A stretch of DNA of 64,000 nucleotides from AWTP1-13 sp963775835 (GCA_963775835.1 CAVZKV010000002.1:496001-560000), one strand, 5' to 3'; positions 33,413-43,116 are shown, counted from the stretch's first letter. The notes: generated from the letters alone by a model not told the origin. Translations and numbers: made by a program.

Positions 33413-34414
33413 TCAGCGGAGCTTGGGATTGAGCGCATCGCGCAGCCAGTCTCCCAACAGATTGACCGCGAGCGCCAACACCGCCAGCGTCAGGCCCGGA
33501 AAGGCCACCATCCACCACGAGCCCGAAAATAGGTATCGGTTGCCGATCTGGATCATGGTGCCGAGCGAGGGCTCGGTGGCGGGCAGGCCGACGCCGAGGA
33601 ACGAAAGCGTCGCCTCGGTGATGATGGCGAGCGCCAGGTTGATGGTGGCAATCACCAGCACCGGGGAGAGCACGTTGGGCAGGATGTGCTGGAACATGAT
33701 CTTGAAGGAGCCGATGCCGATCAGGCGCGCGGCCTGCACGTATTCCTTGTTGCGCTCCACCAGGGTGACCCCGCGCACGGTGCGGGCGTATTGCACCCAG
33801 AACGATAGGCCGATCGCGACCACCAGGATGCTAAATTTGGCGGCATCGAGGTTGTAATTCTTGAAGATGGCGATCGCCACACCGTCGATCAGCAGGGCCG
33901 TGAGAATGGCCGGAAACGTCAGCTGCACATCGGCGATGCGCATGATCAAGGCATCCAAGCGCCCGCCGGCATAGCCCGCGAACAGCCCAGCCGACAGGCC
34001 GATGGCGACGGCAAAAAGTACCGAGCAGAGGCCGATCAGGATCGAGGCGCGCGTGCCGTAGAGAATAGTGGAGAGGATGTCTCGGCCCTGGTCGTCGGTG
34101 CCCAGGGGATAGCTCGGCTCGCCGCCCTTTTCCCACATGGGCGGCAGATTGGAATCGAGCAGGCTCAAGGATTTGAGGTCGTAAGGATTATGCGGCGCAA
34201 TCAGGGGAGCAAGAAAGGCGGCCCCGACCAGAAACACGGTAACGATGGCGGCCAACACCACGAGCTTGGAGCGCAGAAAACTATGGAGGAGATCGCTATC
34301 CTGCCAGCGCTGCCAGCGCGTTAGAGCCGCCGGATTGTGCGGCAAAGGCAGCGCCGCCTTGCTGCTCTCCGGTCGAGCGGTGGTAGGCGCGCGCTTGTCG
34401 GCGGTGTCCTGCAT
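33413..34414 (-). CDS. Peptide/nickel-type ABC transporter permease (DppC-like)
   Basis: A 333-residue inner-membrane protein. A long cytoplasmic N-terminus precedes the first helix (LVVLAAIVTVFLVGAAFLAP). The LGTDDQGRDILSTILYGTR signature of DppC/OppC is intact, and the EAA loop is seen at YVQAARLIGIGSFKIMFQHI. It should have about six transmembrane helices. It pairs with the DppB-like permease, whose stop is 6 bases away, clearly within the same operon. Confidence 0.92.
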   Translation of the reverse strand: MQDTADKRAPTTARPESSKAALPLPHNPAALTRWQRWQDSDLLHSFLRSKLVVLAAIVTVFLVGAAFLAPLIAPHNPYDLKSLSLLDSNLPPMWEKGGEPSYPLGTDDQGRDILSTILYGTRASILIGLCSVLFAVAIGLSAGLFAGYAGGRLDALIMRIADVQLTFPAILTALLIDGVAIAIFKNYNLDAAKFSILVVAIGLSFWVQYARTVRGVTLVERNKEYVQAARLIGIGSFKIMFQHILPNVLSPVLVIATINLALAIITEATLSFLGVGLPATEPSLGTMIQIGNRYLFSGSWWMVAFPGLTLAVLALAVNLLGDWLRDALNPKLR

Positions 34415-34420
34415 GCCTCC

Positions 34421-35398
34421 TCACACCCCGCGCCCGTAGATGCGAATGCGGGGGTCGACGCGGACATAGATCAGATCGACCAGGAAGTTGATCAACACGA
34501 AAAGAAAGGCCACCAACAGCAGATAGGCGGCCATGACGGGAATATCGGCGTTTTGCACGGCCTGGATGAACATCAGTCCCATGCCGGGCCATTGGAACAC
34601 CGTCTCGGTAATAATGGCGAAGGCAATGACGGCGCCGAGCTGTAGGCCGATCACGGTGATGACGGGGACCAGGGTGTTCTTTAAAGCGTGCCCAAAGTTG
34701 ATGGCGCGCCGCGTCAGGCCGCGGGCACGGGCGAACTTGATGTAGTCGGTGCGCAGGACCTCCAGCATTTCCGCCCGCACCAGCCGCGTCACCAGGGTCA
34801 TTTGGAACAGTCCCAGCGTGATGGCCGGAAGGATCAAGGCCTTCAGCCCCGACGCGGTGAGCAGCCCCGTGTGCCAGAAGCCGAGGCGTACCACCTCACC
34901 GCGACCGAAGGAGGGTAGGACGCCGAGCTTCACTGCGAACACATAGATCAGGAAAATGCCGATCAAAAAGGTCGGCAGCGACACCCCGATCAGCGACACG
35001 CTGAGGAAGACCTTGGACAGCCAGCTCTCGCGATGAATGCCGGTGTAGACGCCCATTGGGATGCCCAGGCCCACCGCGAACAGGGCGGCAACCAGGGCAA
35101 GTTCGATGGTCGCCGGCGCCCGCTCGGAGATGATGGCGGTCACCGGCTGCTTCATCTGATAGGAAATGCCGAAATCGAAGCGCGCGGCGTCGGCGACAAA
35201 GCGGCCAAACTGCACGGCCACCGGATCGTTGAGGCCCAGTTCCTCGCGCAAGCGCAGGCGGTCTTCCAGTGAGGTATCCTGCCCCACCATTTGGTTGATG
35301 GGATCGCCGACGAAGCGAAACAGCACGAACGCCAGCAGCGCCACCGTCAGCATGACAATGGCGGCCTCGAACAGCCGGCAAATCGTAAAGGCTAACAT
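34421..35398 (-). CDS. Peptide/nickel-type ABC transporter permease (DppB-like)
   Basis: A 325-residue permease starting LAFTICRLFEAAIVMLTVAL. Family marks include FVGDPINQMVG, the long periplasmic loop, and the EAA region DYIKFARARGLTRRAINFGHA. I use the ATG at 35398, matching the family start, rather than the frame's extension to 35461, which runs into the preceding intergenic space. It lies 63 bases after the binding-protein gene. The substrate class is dipeptides, oligopeptides, nickel or related compounds. Confidence 0.91.
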   Translation of the reverse strand: MLAFTICRLFEAAIVMLTVALLAFVLFRFVGDPINQMVGQDTSLEDRLRLREELGLNDPVAVQFGRFVADAARFDFGISYQMKQPVTAIISERAPATIELALVAALFAVGLGIPMGVYTGIHRESWLSKVFLSVSLIGVSLPTFLIGIFLIYVFAVKLGVLPSFGRGEVVRLGFWHTGLLTASGLKALILPAITLGLFQMTLVTRLVRAEMLEVLRTDYIKFARARGLTRRAINFGHALKNTLVPVITVIGLQLGAVIAFAIITETVFQWPGMGLMFIQAVQNADIPVMAAYLLLVAFLFVLINFLVDLIYVRVDPRIRIYGRGV

Positions 35399-35461
35399 CG
35401 GTCGTCTGTTGCAGGAGGGTCGGCTTGGCGCCGGGCTAATCCCGCCCGGCGCCACGCTCAC

Positions 35462-37045
35462 CTACTGCATCTTTGCCCAGTAGAACAGGATCTGGTTGTC
35501 GGCCCGCTGCGCGATGTTGACCTTCTTGGAGACGCCCCAGGCCAGCGCCTGCTGATGCAGCGGCAGCACGCCCGCTTCTTCGTGGTTGATTCTGAAGGCC
35601 TCGGCGATCATCTCGTCGCGCTTGGCGGTATCGGTCTCGACCAGGATCTTCTGGGCGAGCTCTTCGATCCGTTGGTTGCAATAGCCGCCGTAGTTGAAGA
35701 GGCCGCCTTTGCCGTTGGCGTCGCGGCAGCCGATGATGTTGGCGATCACGTTCCAGCTATCGAACGAACCGGGGGTCCAGCCCAGCAGGTTGAAGGAGGA
35801 ATCGTACTTGTCGGTCTGCCCGGCCTTTTGAAAGAACTTCGCCTTCGGCATGGCATTGAGCTTCACTTTCACGTCGATGCGCGACAGCATCTGCGCCACG
35901 GCCTGACAGATGCCTTCGTCATTGACGTAGCGATCGTTGGGGCAATCCAGCGTCACCTCGAAGCCGTTGGGATAACCGGCCTCGGTCAGCAGCTTCTTGG
36001 CCGCCGCCGTGTCGTAGGGCCAACGCTTGAACTCGCCGGCCCGGGCAAAGAGCAGCGGCGAGATCAGCAGCGCCGAATTGGCCGACATGCCGCGCATGAC
36101 CTTGGCGTGGATCGCCTCCATGTCGATTGCCTGGTAAACGGCCTTGCGCACCCGGGCGTCCTTGAAGGGATTTTTGCCCTTTACGTTGGAGTAGAGCAGC
36201 TCATCGCGCATGGAATCCAAGTTGAGGAAGATGGTGCGCAACTCGGGGCCGGTGAGCACGGTCACATTGGGATTGCTCTTGACCCGGTCGATGTCCTGCA
36301 CCGGTACCGGATCCATCATGTCGATGTCGCCGGACAAGAGGGCGGCGACGCGGGTGGCGTCCGACTTGATGGTCTGAAAGACCACTTCGTCCAGATTGTG
36401 TTCGGGCTTGCCCCACCAATTGGGGTTGGGCTTGAAGACCGTCTTCACGCCGGGCTCATGGCTGACGATGGTGAAGGGGCCGGTGCCGTTGGCCTTGAGC
36501 GCGAAGGGATTGAGCGAGGTGGCCTGCGCCGACTGTGCCTGCGTGGCACCGTTGGCTTCCGACCATTTCTTGGAATAGATGTACCAGGTATCCCATTCCG
36601 CATGCAGGATCGGATTGGGCGAGGTCAGCACGAAATCGACCGTATGGTCGTCGACCTTGACCGCCTTCATGTCGGCGGGCGCCCGTGTCCTGATCTGCGA
36701 GCCCGGACTGCGCATGCGCTCGAGTGAGAAGATCACGTCGTCGGCCGTGAAGTCTTCGCCGCCGTGGAATTTGACGCCCTTGCGCAGATAGAAACGCCAC
36801 TTCAGCGGATCGATGATCTCCCAGCGCTCGGCCAGCCCCGGGATGATCTTCAGGTCCTTATCGCGCTTGGTCAGCCCCTCCATGACGTTGCCGAGGGCGC
36901 CGAGCGTGAAGCTCTCGTTGAGGGTATAGGGATCGAGGGCGTTGAGGTCGCCCTGGAAGGCGTAGCGGAAGGTCTTGGCGGCAGCCGGTGTCGCCGCGAG
37001 CGCGAGCACGAGGGCGCTCACGACGGCAAGGGGTCGAAACGTCAT
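35462..37045 (-). CDS. ABC transporter substrate-binding protein, peptide family (SBP_bac_5)
   Basis: A 527-residue periplasmic protein with signal peptide (about 1-23, ends AAAKT). The mature part begins FRYAFQGDLNALDPYTLNES and has the RKGVKFHGGEDFTADDVIFS motif of the extracellular solute-binding family 5. It delivers the ligand to the two permeases encoded next. It is the first gene of the minus-strand operon: binding protein, permease, permease, ATPase, ATPase. The 257-base region upstream, shared with the divergent Bug-type gene, must contain the promoter. The ligand cannot be told. Confidence 0.92.
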   Translation of the reverse strand: MTFRPLAVVSALVLALAATPAAAKTFRYAFQGDLNALDPYTLNESFTLGALGNVMEGLTKRDKDLKIIPGLAERWEIIDPLKWRFYLRKGVKFHGGEDFTADDVIFSLERMRSPGSQIRTRAPADMKAVKVDDHTVDFVLTSPNPILHAEWDTWYIYSKKWSEANGATQAQSAQATSLNPFALKANGTGPFTIVSHEPGVKTVFKPNPNWWGKPEHNLDEVVFQTIKSDATRVAALLSGDIDMMDPVPVQDIDRVKSNPNVTVLTGPELRTIFLNLDSMRDELLYSNVKGKNPFKDARVRKAVYQAIDMEAIHAKVMRGMSANSALLISPLLFARAGEFKRWPYDTAAAKKLLTEAGYPNGFEVTLDCPNDRYVNDEGICQAVAQMLSRIDVKVKLNAMPKAKFFQKAGQTDKYDSSFNLLGWTPGSFDSWNVIANIIGCRDANGKGGLFNYGGYCNQRIEELAQKILVETDTAKRDEMIAEAFRINHEEAGVLPLHQQALAWGVSKKVNIAQRADNQILFYWAKMQ

Positions 37046-37302
37046 GTGGGTCTCTCACAACAAGGACGTGGGCAGGGCAGGCCCACACAGCGCGCGATAT
37101 TGGCCGAACTTGCGCCGTTGGTCCAGCCATGCCGGGTCCGGCGGCAAGATAGCGCGGCCGATCGGGCGATCGCAGGGTCTTTGCGGTGCCTCGCTGCAGT
37201 TGCCAAGGCAGGGTAGGATGGTTGAGATTGCCTCTGAACGAGACCGTTGGTTGGGCCAGCAGCACGAGGAAACGGCCCCCCGGTCGGGCAGGAGGAGGCA
37301 AG

Positions 37303-38286
37303 ATGCTTCGAGGTCGTCGATTTGTTGGCGTGCTTGCGCTCGCCCTGGTAGGGACTGTAGGGACCGAAGCCGGGGCTGCCGATCCGAACTATCCGACGCG
37401 ATCGATTGCGCTGGTCGTGCCGTTCGCGGCCGGTGGCCCGACCGATGTGGTTGCCCGCATTGTCGGCGATCACATGTCGCGCACGCTCGGGCAGCAGTTG
37501 GTGGTCGAAAATATCGGCGGTGCCGGCGGCACCACCGGCATGGCACGCGTCGCTGCCGCCGAACCGGATGGCTATACCCTGGGCGTCGGCAACATGGGGA
37601 CCCAGTCGGCCGCACCCGCGCTCTACCCCAACCTCAGGTACGATCCGGCCACGAGCTTCGCCCAGGTTGGCATCGCCAATTTCACGCCACAGGCCATCGT
37701 CTCCAAAAAAGACAACCCGGCCAAGGACCTCAAGGAGTTCATCGCTTATCTTAAGGCGAACCAAGACAAGCTGAGCTATGGCCACGCCGGCGTCGGTTCG
37801 ATCTCGCACGTTTCCGGCACCCTGTTCAATTCCCAGTTTGGCCTCAAGCCGGCGCTGGTGGCCTACCGCGGTACCGCGCCGGCCCTCAACGACCTGGTAG
37901 GCGGCCAAATCGACTACATGGTCGACCAGTCCTTGAACGTGATCCCGCAGATCAAGGCCGGCACCATCAAGGTCTATGCCATCGCCGCCGCGCAGCGCCT
38001 CGCAAGCCTGCCCGATGTACCCACCAGCAAGGAGGCGGGCGTCGACTTCATCTTCAGCGCCTGGAATGCGATGGTGGCGCCGAAAGGCACGCCCAAGGAC
38101 ATCATCGCCAAGTTGAGCGATGCTCTGAACCAGGCACTCGACGATCCTGCCACGGTCAAGCGCTACGTCGAGCTCGGCAGCACGGCCCCCGAGGCGGGCG
38201 ATCGGGGGCCCGAGGGCTTGCAAAGGCTGGTCGAAAGCGAGATGGCGCGGATTACCCCCGTGCTCAAGGAAGCGGCGGCGAAATAG
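37303..38286 (+). CDS. Bug/TctC-family tripartite tricarboxylate transporter binding protein
   Basis: A 327-residue secreted protein with signal peptide (ends TEAGAADPNYP). It has the Bug-family patterns YPTRSIALVVPFAAGGPTDV and NIGGAGGTTGMARVAAAEPD. Such proteins bind carboxylates or aromatic acids in the periplasm for TctAB-type transporters, or act as sensors. No TctA/TctB gene is nearby, so it is an orphan. GGAGGAGG precedes the ATG at 37303; longer in-frame sequence upstream is not supported. The aconitase X large-subunit gene begins 40 bases downstream in the same direction, implying that the bound acid may be its substrate or precursor. Confidence 0.88.
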   Translation: MLRGRRFVGVLALALVGTVGTEAGAADPNYPTRSIALVVPFAAGGPTDVVARIVGDHMSRTLGQQLVVENIGGAGGTTGMARVAAAEPDGYTLGVGNMGTQSAAPALYPNLRYDPATSFAQVGIANFTPQAIVSKKDNPAKDLKEFIAYLKANQDKLSYGHAGVGSISHVSGTLFNSQFGLKPALVAYRGTAPALNDLVGGQIDYMVDQSLNVIPQIKAGTIKVYAIAAAQRLASLPDVPTSKEAGVDFIFSAWNAMVAPKGTPKDIIAKLSDALNQALDDPATVKRYVELGSTAPEAGDRGPEGLQRLVESEMARITPVLKEAAAK

Positions 38287-38326
38287 CGGTCTTGGCGCAA
38301 CGGTGGTGTTAGGCGCGAGCGGGTGG

Positions 38327-39574
38327 ATGCGGCTCGGCGAGGAAGAACGGGCCATGCTGGCCGGGGCGATGGGCCCCGCGCGCCAATGGGCGATCAAGCA
38401 TCAGATCGCGGTCGGCGATTTTTTCGATGCGCCCGATTTCGTGCGTGTCGGCCAGGCCCATATTATGGCCGACACGGAAAGTCTTGGGCCATCGGGGGTC
38501 GCCTGGCTCGAGGCGCTCGCGGCGCTGCCCGCCGCGCAGCGCCGGGTCATGGTGCCCACCATCACCGATCCTCGCGGGCTCGATTTTGCCAGCTACAAAC
38601 GGCTAAAGCAGACCGAGACGATGGCCGAGCTCGAGGCGCGCACGATCGCCGCCTTCGAGGCGCTCGGCGTGCTGCTGACCAACACCTGCATCAACTACCA
38701 AACCATCCTGCCGCCGGTGCGCGGTGAGCACATGGCCTTCGGTGATACCGGCGTCGTGATCTACGCCAACAGCGTCATGGGCGCGCGCAGCAACTTCGAG
38801 GGCGGACCCTCGGCGCTGGCGGCAGGCTTGACCGGTCGCACGCCGCGCTACGGCTACCACCTCGAGGAGCATCGTGGCGGCAGCAAGCACTTCGCCGTTC
38901 GCTGGCGGCCGCGCGACCTTGCCGATTGGGGTGCGCTCGGCGGCATCGTCGGTCGCGCCTGCAACAGCTACTGGGAGGTGCCCGTCCTCAGCGGCTTGGA
39001 GACGCCGCCCAATTCCGACGAACTCAAGCATTTCGGCGCGGCCCTGGCGAGCTTCGGCTCCGTGGCGCTCTTCCACATCCCCGGCGTGACGCCGGAGGCG
39101 GTGACCCTGGCCGCCGCCTTCGCGGGACGCCCGAGCCCCGCCGCGGTACCGATCGCGGCCGAGGATATTAAGCAGTTTTACGCCGCCTACGCGGGGAACG
39201 GCGACAAGGTCGATGTCGTGGTGTTCGCCGCGCCGCAGCTGTCGTTAATGGAAATGGAGCAGGTCGCCTCCTTGCTCAAGGACCGGCGCATTCACGCCGA
39301 TACCACGTTGATCGTTGCGACCTCGCCCGAGATCAAATTTGCCGCCGACCGCATGCGTCTGACGCAGACCATCGAACAGGCGGGCGGCATCGTTGCCGCC
39401 GGCGTCTGTTTCTATCAGAGTTACGCCCGCGAGATGGCCGAGGCGAACGGCTGGCAGCGCCTGCTCACCAACTCGGCCAAGCTGGTCAACATTATCGGCG
39501 GCTATGGCTATCGGCCAACACTCGCAAGCATGCAGCGCTGCATCGATAGTGCGGTCGCTGGACGGATCATCTGA
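38327..39574 (+). CDS. Aconitase X, large catalytic subunit
   Basis: About 415 residues of the AcnX catalytic domain. Recognisable parts are RLGEEERAMLAG at the start, TNTCINYQT, and GEHMAFGDTGVVIYANSVMG. Cysteine-containing segments (TNTC, GRACNSYW, AAGVCFYQS) probably ligate an iron-sulfur centre. AcnX enzymes dehydrate small hydroxy acids; known activities include cis-3-hydroxy-L-proline dehydratase. The start is uncertain: ATG 38327 fits the family, while a GTG at 38303 would extend it by eight codons. Its stop overlaps the next start by one base (TGATG). Together they form a two-subunit type II AcnX. Confidence 0.87.
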   Translation: MRLGEEERAMLAGAMGPARQWAIKHQIAVGDFFDAPDFVRVGQAHIMADTESLGPSGVAWLEALAALPAAQRRVMVPTITDPRGLDFASYKRLKQTETMAELEARTIAAFEALGVLLTNTCINYQTILPPVRGEHMAFGDTGVVIYANSVMGARSNFEGGPSALAAGLTGRTPRYGYHLEEHRGGSKHFAVRWRPRDLADWGALGGIVGRACNSYWEVPVLSGLETPPNSDELKHFGAALASFGSVALFHIPGVTPEAVTLAAAFAGRPSPAAVPIAAEDIKQFYAAYAGNGDKVDVVVFAAPQLSLMEMEQVASLLKDRRIHADTTLIVATSPEIKFAADRMRLTQTIEQAGGIVAAGVCFYQSYAREMAEANGWQRLLTNSAKLVNIIGGYGYRPTLASMQRCIDSAVAGRII

Positions 39575-39990
39575 TGGCAATCGTGCTCAAATGCCACCCC
39601 GGAATCGGTCCGACCGCGACGGGCACGGCGCTGGTGGCGCCGGACAATTTTTCCGCACGCTACGATCTCGATCGCCGCAAGGGCACCTTTTCGCGTCCCG
39701 CCCACCTGCTCTACGGCCAGAGCTACCACGACAAGATCCTGGTGCTGGTGACGGCCAAGGGCGGCGTGGCTTCGGCCTGGATGCTGCGCGAGATGAAGGA
39801 GCGCGGCATCGTGCCCAAGGCCATCGTGTTCGATCGCACCAACACGATTTTGGCCCAGGGCGCGGCCTTCGCCGAGTTGGCCCTGGTCGACCGTTTCGAA
39901 GCCGGCGATCCGACCAAGCTGATCCTGAACGGCGACGAGCTCATCGTCGAACCCGCCTCGGGGCGGGTCACCATCCTCAATCGCGCCTGA
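39574..39990 (+). CDS. Aconitase X, small swivel subunit (DUF126)
   Basis: A 138-residue protein matching the DUF126/aconitase X swivelling domain: LVAPDNFSARYDLDR near 20-34, GQSYHDKILVLVTAKGGVAS (48-67) and VFDRTNTILAQGAA. This domain closes over the large subunit to complete the active site. The start codon overlaps the large-subunit stop, so synthesis is coupled. In type I AcnX the two are fused; here they are separate, as in most bacterial type II systems. Substrate identity depends on the partner and is not determined. Confidence 0.88.
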   Translation: MAIVLKCHPGIGPTATGTALVAPDNFSARYDLDRRKGTFSRPAHLLYGQSYHDKILVLVTAKGGVASAWMLREMKERGIVPKAIVFDRTNTILAQGAAFAELALVDRFEAGDPTKLILNGDELIVEPASGRVTILNRA

Positions 39991-40017
39991 CGGTGGCCGT
40001 TGTGACCCCTCCGATCG

Positions 40018-40031
40018 GCCGGGCGCCCGGC
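40018..40031. terminator. Perfect 14-bp palindrome between convergent genes
   Basis: GCCGGGC-GCCCGGC, a perfect palindrome between the AcnX small-subunit stop and the DUF3604 stop. Without a loop or T-run it could be a hairpin after internal melting or a protein site; a terminator role is a guess. Confidence 0.25.
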
Positions 40032-40050
40032 ACGGGTGCGCTTGATCCCG

Positions 40051-42297
40051 TCAGCGAAACAGATAGATCGGGCTCGACCACATGCGGTGGCCGTCCTCCT
40101 GCTGTACGCGCACGAACGGGCGCGTATCACCGTTGCCTCGCACCGGCAGCCGTCGCTGCAGCAGCAGGTGGCGCCGGTTCAGCGTCACCGGCAACCTGTA
40201 CAACTTGATGGCGCGCTCAAGGCCTCCGGCCGCGAACACGCGCTCGGCCATGCCGAGTTCGGCGATGGCGAGCTCGCCGGCAACGGGCGCGGTGCGAAAG
40301 CAAAGGCGCCCCGCGTCCGGCTGTTGCAGCCACAGATCGAGGCCGCCATAGTTGCCGGTGGTCACCGCCTTCCAGCTGAGGCGGTCGGGACCCTGGCTTA
40401 CAATGCCGCGCTCGAGGTTCCAGTTGTTGATGACGGCGGCGCGCACGATGGCGTTGCCGTCGATGCTGAGCGATCCGTCCCAGGTCGTGGTGCGGGCTCG
40501 CCCGCGATATTCGGCGCCTTCCCAGATGAGGCGGATGCGCGCCCCCAGCTCGGCTTCGCCATAGGGTCGAATGGTCTCTAGATGCTCGAGGCCATCCCAG
40601 ATGTCGAGGCGCTCGATCGCTGCCGAGCCGATCACCTCGACCGTCAGCGTAACCTCGCCGTCCCTGACCCGAGCAATGTCGCCCATGATCAGGTGCCGCG
40701 CCGGGGAAGCGGGTGTCTCGCCGGCGTCCGGATCGGCGGCGAAGACCTCGGCATCGGTTGTGGTGGAAACCGAGACGCTGAGGAAGGCGCGATTGCCCGT
40801 GGTCGCGTAGTGCCGGCGGCGCCGCATGGCTGCAAAGATGGCGTCGCGGTCGAGGCGTTCGGCCAGAAAACAAGTGAGGCCGCCCATGCTGCCGAAAAAG
40901 GAGGCGCCGGGGTAGCAGGTGCCGGGCCTGCCCTTGTGACCATCGGAGTTGGCAACGATGCCGACCCGGTAGTTTGCTTCGAAGGCGTCGCGCACAAGCC
41001 ATTCGAAGGTGCCCCAGGCCGAATGCACCTCGACCGCCGTCTCCATCGGGTCGTGCGCCAGCTTGATGTCGGCGTAGCGTCCGCCGACGTGGGCCATCAC
41101 GACGCAGTCCTTGCCCCTGAGCTTAGCGAACAGGGCCGGCGCGGTGTGAGCATCGGACGGCTCGTCGTCGCCGTCGACGACCTGGGCATGCGAGGAGCGG
41201 TAAATGTTTTCGCCCGCGTGGCGGTAGTGCACGTTGCGATCGCCGCCGACGGCGGTGTTGGCGGACCATTCGTAACCGGGAATGCACACGAACCGACCCG
41301 GCGCGTCGAATTCGCGGGCGAGGTCGTTGAGCTGCCGCCAGAACGCCGTCGAGATCTGGAAATCGTTGCCCTGGTGTCCGATCACATCCAGAAAGGCCTG
41401 ATCGCGACCGAATTGAAAATACTCGCGCGCCGTATTGGTGCCCAACGTCTCGTTCGACTGACCGTGGATATCGCCCCAAAAGTGGCGCAAGCGCGCATCG
41501 GCAGGCACGATGCGCAGAGGGTTTGATGAGCAAAGCTCCCCTTGCCCGGCCTCGTTGAGAACGCGGATGGCAAGGTCGCCCACCGCCGCCGCGCGCAAGT
41601 CCTCGACCGTGGTGGCAAACGACCCACCCCGCAACTGCGCGACGGGCGGCAGATTGAGGAGGGGGCCGTCGCTTTGGAGGCGGACGCTGCCCTCGGCGCG
41701 ATCGCTCGGGTTGCCCCACTTGTCCTGCGCCACGAGGGCCAGCCGGAAAGGCTCGTCCAGGCGCGCCAGGGTCGGCAGCACGGCAGTCAAGCGCACCGGT
41801 GGCCCCGGCACCAGGGCGATCTGCGGGCTTTGCGGCAGGGCGACGTAGTCGTAGGTGGCGATCGGATCGGCGAAAACGCGGAATTCGAAGGCGCTCTCGC
41901 AGTAGGTCTGCAGGCGCACGCCCGGTGACCCGAAACGTCGATCCCCGAAGCGGATCGTGATGGTATCGCCCGGCGCCAGAAAGTCGCGCACGACGCCGAT
42001 GTAGAGCGACCGGCTCCAGGGTCGGATGTTGCGCTTGAACTCCCACTTGGCCTCCAGCGTCGCCCCGTTGGAGGCTTCCACCGTGGTGTAGCCCTGCCCC
42101 TCGGGATCGGTGAACTGCAGTGGCCCGAAGTCGGTGGCGAAGCGAAAGCCGACCTTGATCGAGCCGGTGTCGTCGATGCCGAACGCCCCGGCCGTGTAGA
42201 GGAGGGTAAAGCTCTGCAGCGAGCCCGCCTCGAAGGCGCCCGTCGGCGTGAGCATCGCCGTTCCCATCAAGTCGGGCCGATAGTTCGAATAGGGCAT
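40051..42297 (-). CDS. DUF3604 family protein (PHP-like metallo-phosphoesterase fold)
   Basis: A 748-residue protein. The N-terminal 270 residues are beta-rich, with segments such as FEAGSLQSFTLLYTAGAFGI and APGDTITIRFGDRR. The C-terminal half carries a PHP-like set of metal ligands: FWGDIHGQSNE, DVIGHQGNDF, IPGYEWSAN, VMAHVGGRYAD and IVANSDGHKGRPG. DUF3604 proteins have no established substrate; the ligands suggest a metal-dependent phosphoesterase or related hydrolase. No signal peptide is evident. The start at 42297 is the first ATG before recognisable sequence (PYSNYRPDLMG). It is convergent with AcnX and shares a direction with the glutathione transferase upstream. Confidence 0.8.
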   Translation of the reverse strand: MPYSNYRPDLMGTAMLTPTGAFEAGSLQSFTLLYTAGAFGIDDTGSIKVGFRFATDFGPLQFTDPEGQGYTTVEASNGATLEAKWEFKRNIRPWSRSLYIGVVRDFLAPGDTITIRFGDRRFGSPGVRLQTYCESAFEFRVFADPIATYDYVALPQSPQIALVPGPPVRLTAVLPTLARLDEPFRLALVAQDKWGNPSDRAEGSVRLQSDGPLLNLPPVAQLRGGSFATTVEDLRAAAVGDLAIRVLNEAGQGELCSSNPLRIVPADARLRHFWGDIHGQSNETLGTNTAREYFQFGRDQAFLDVIGHQGNDFQISTAFWRQLNDLAREFDAPGRFVCIPGYEWSANTAVGGDRNVHYRHAGENIYRSSHAQVVDGDDEPSDAHTAPALFAKLRGKDCVVMAHVGGRYADIKLAHDPMETAVEVHSAWGTFEWLVRDAFEANYRVGIVANSDGHKGRPGTCYPGASFFGSMGGLTCFLAERLDRDAIFAAMRRRRHYATTGNRAFLSVSVSTTTDAEVFAADPDAGETPASPARHLIMGDIARVRDGEVTLTVEVIGSAAIERLDIWDGLEHLETIRPYGEAELGARIRLIWEGAEYRGRARTTTWDGSLSIDGNAIVRAAVINNWNLERGIVSQGPDRLSWKAVTTGNYGGLDLWLQQPDAGRLCFRTAPVAGELAIAELGMAERVFAAGGLERAIKLYRLPVTLNRRHLLLQRRLPVRGNGDTRPFVRVQQEDGHRMWSSPIYLFR

Positions 42298-42429
42298 GCG
42301 CGCTCCTGGCCAGTTGCCACACGCGGCAGGCCGGTTGGAGCCGACGAGCGGCCCGACCATTCGGCGGGCAGCGCCGCCCGTGGGCGGCGCCGTCGCGCCG
42401 GGCGGCCAGCGTTAAGCCTTCGCGGCCTG

Positions 42430-43116
42430 CTAGCTCGCCAGCCGGGCGTTTTGCGGGAACATGATGCGGCGCGCCTCCTCGTCCATGTCGGCCTTGAAAC
42501 TGTGTCGGTCCTTGAGGGCCACCGCGCGCTGCGCCGCCGGGCGGGCGCTGACCTCGTCGATCAGTCGCTTGAGGTTGGGGAAGCGCGCGGCGGGGTCTTC
42601 GCCCAGCACGAACTGGCCGAGGCGCGTCCAGCCCCACACATCCATGTCGACGATGGTGTAGGTATCCCCCAGCATGTAGCGCTGCTTGGCCAGGCGGGCA
42701 TCGAGAATGCCGTAGTGGCGCTCGACTTCGAAGCCGTAGCGGTTGGCGGCATAGGGCAGCTGCTGTGGAGCGAAGTGCCGGAAGTGCACGGCCTGGCCCG
42801 AGAAGGGCCCGACCCCGGTGGCAACGAACATCAGCCAGGACAGTAGTTCGCCGCGCGCCTGGGGCGTATTGGCGGGCAGAAACTTACCGGTCTTTTCGCC
42901 GAGATAGAGCAGGATCGCGTTGCTGTCGAATACGGTGACGTCGCCATCGACGATGGCCGGGACCTTGCCGTTCGGATTGACGGCGAGGAATGCGGGCTTG
43001 AACTGGTCGCCTTTGCGCGTGTCGACCGGGATCGCCTCGTAGGGAAGACCCGCCTCCTCGAGGAATAGGGCGACCTTGGTCGGATTGGGTGAACCGTTGT
43101 AGTAGAATTTTAACAT
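42430..43116 (-). CDS. Glutathione S-transferase family protein
   Basis: A 228-residue GST. The thioredoxin-like domain (1-80) contains YYNGSPNPTKVALFLEE, the cis-proline segment GKVPAIVDGD, and FDSNAILLYLGEK, in which the glutathione gamma-Glu contact is DS in place of the usual ES. The helical domain follows (YVDMDVWGW-like IVDMDVWGWTR). Likely cytosolic, it conjugates or reduces with glutathione. The start is set at 43116 because the fold begins with LKFYYN. A second, different GST gene lies at 51158. Its substrate is unknown. Confidence 0.88.
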   Translation of the reverse strand: MLKFYYNGSPNPTKVALFLEEAGLPYEAIPVDTRKGDQFKPAFLAVNPNGKVPAIVDGDVTVFDSNAILLYLGEKTGKFLPANTPQARGELLSWLMFVATGVGPFSGQAVHFRHFAPQQLPYAANRYGFEVERHYGILDARLAKQRYMLGDTYTIVDMDVWGWTRLGQFVLGEDPAARFPNLKRLIDEVSARPAAQRAVALKDRHSFKADMDEEARRIMFPQNARLAS

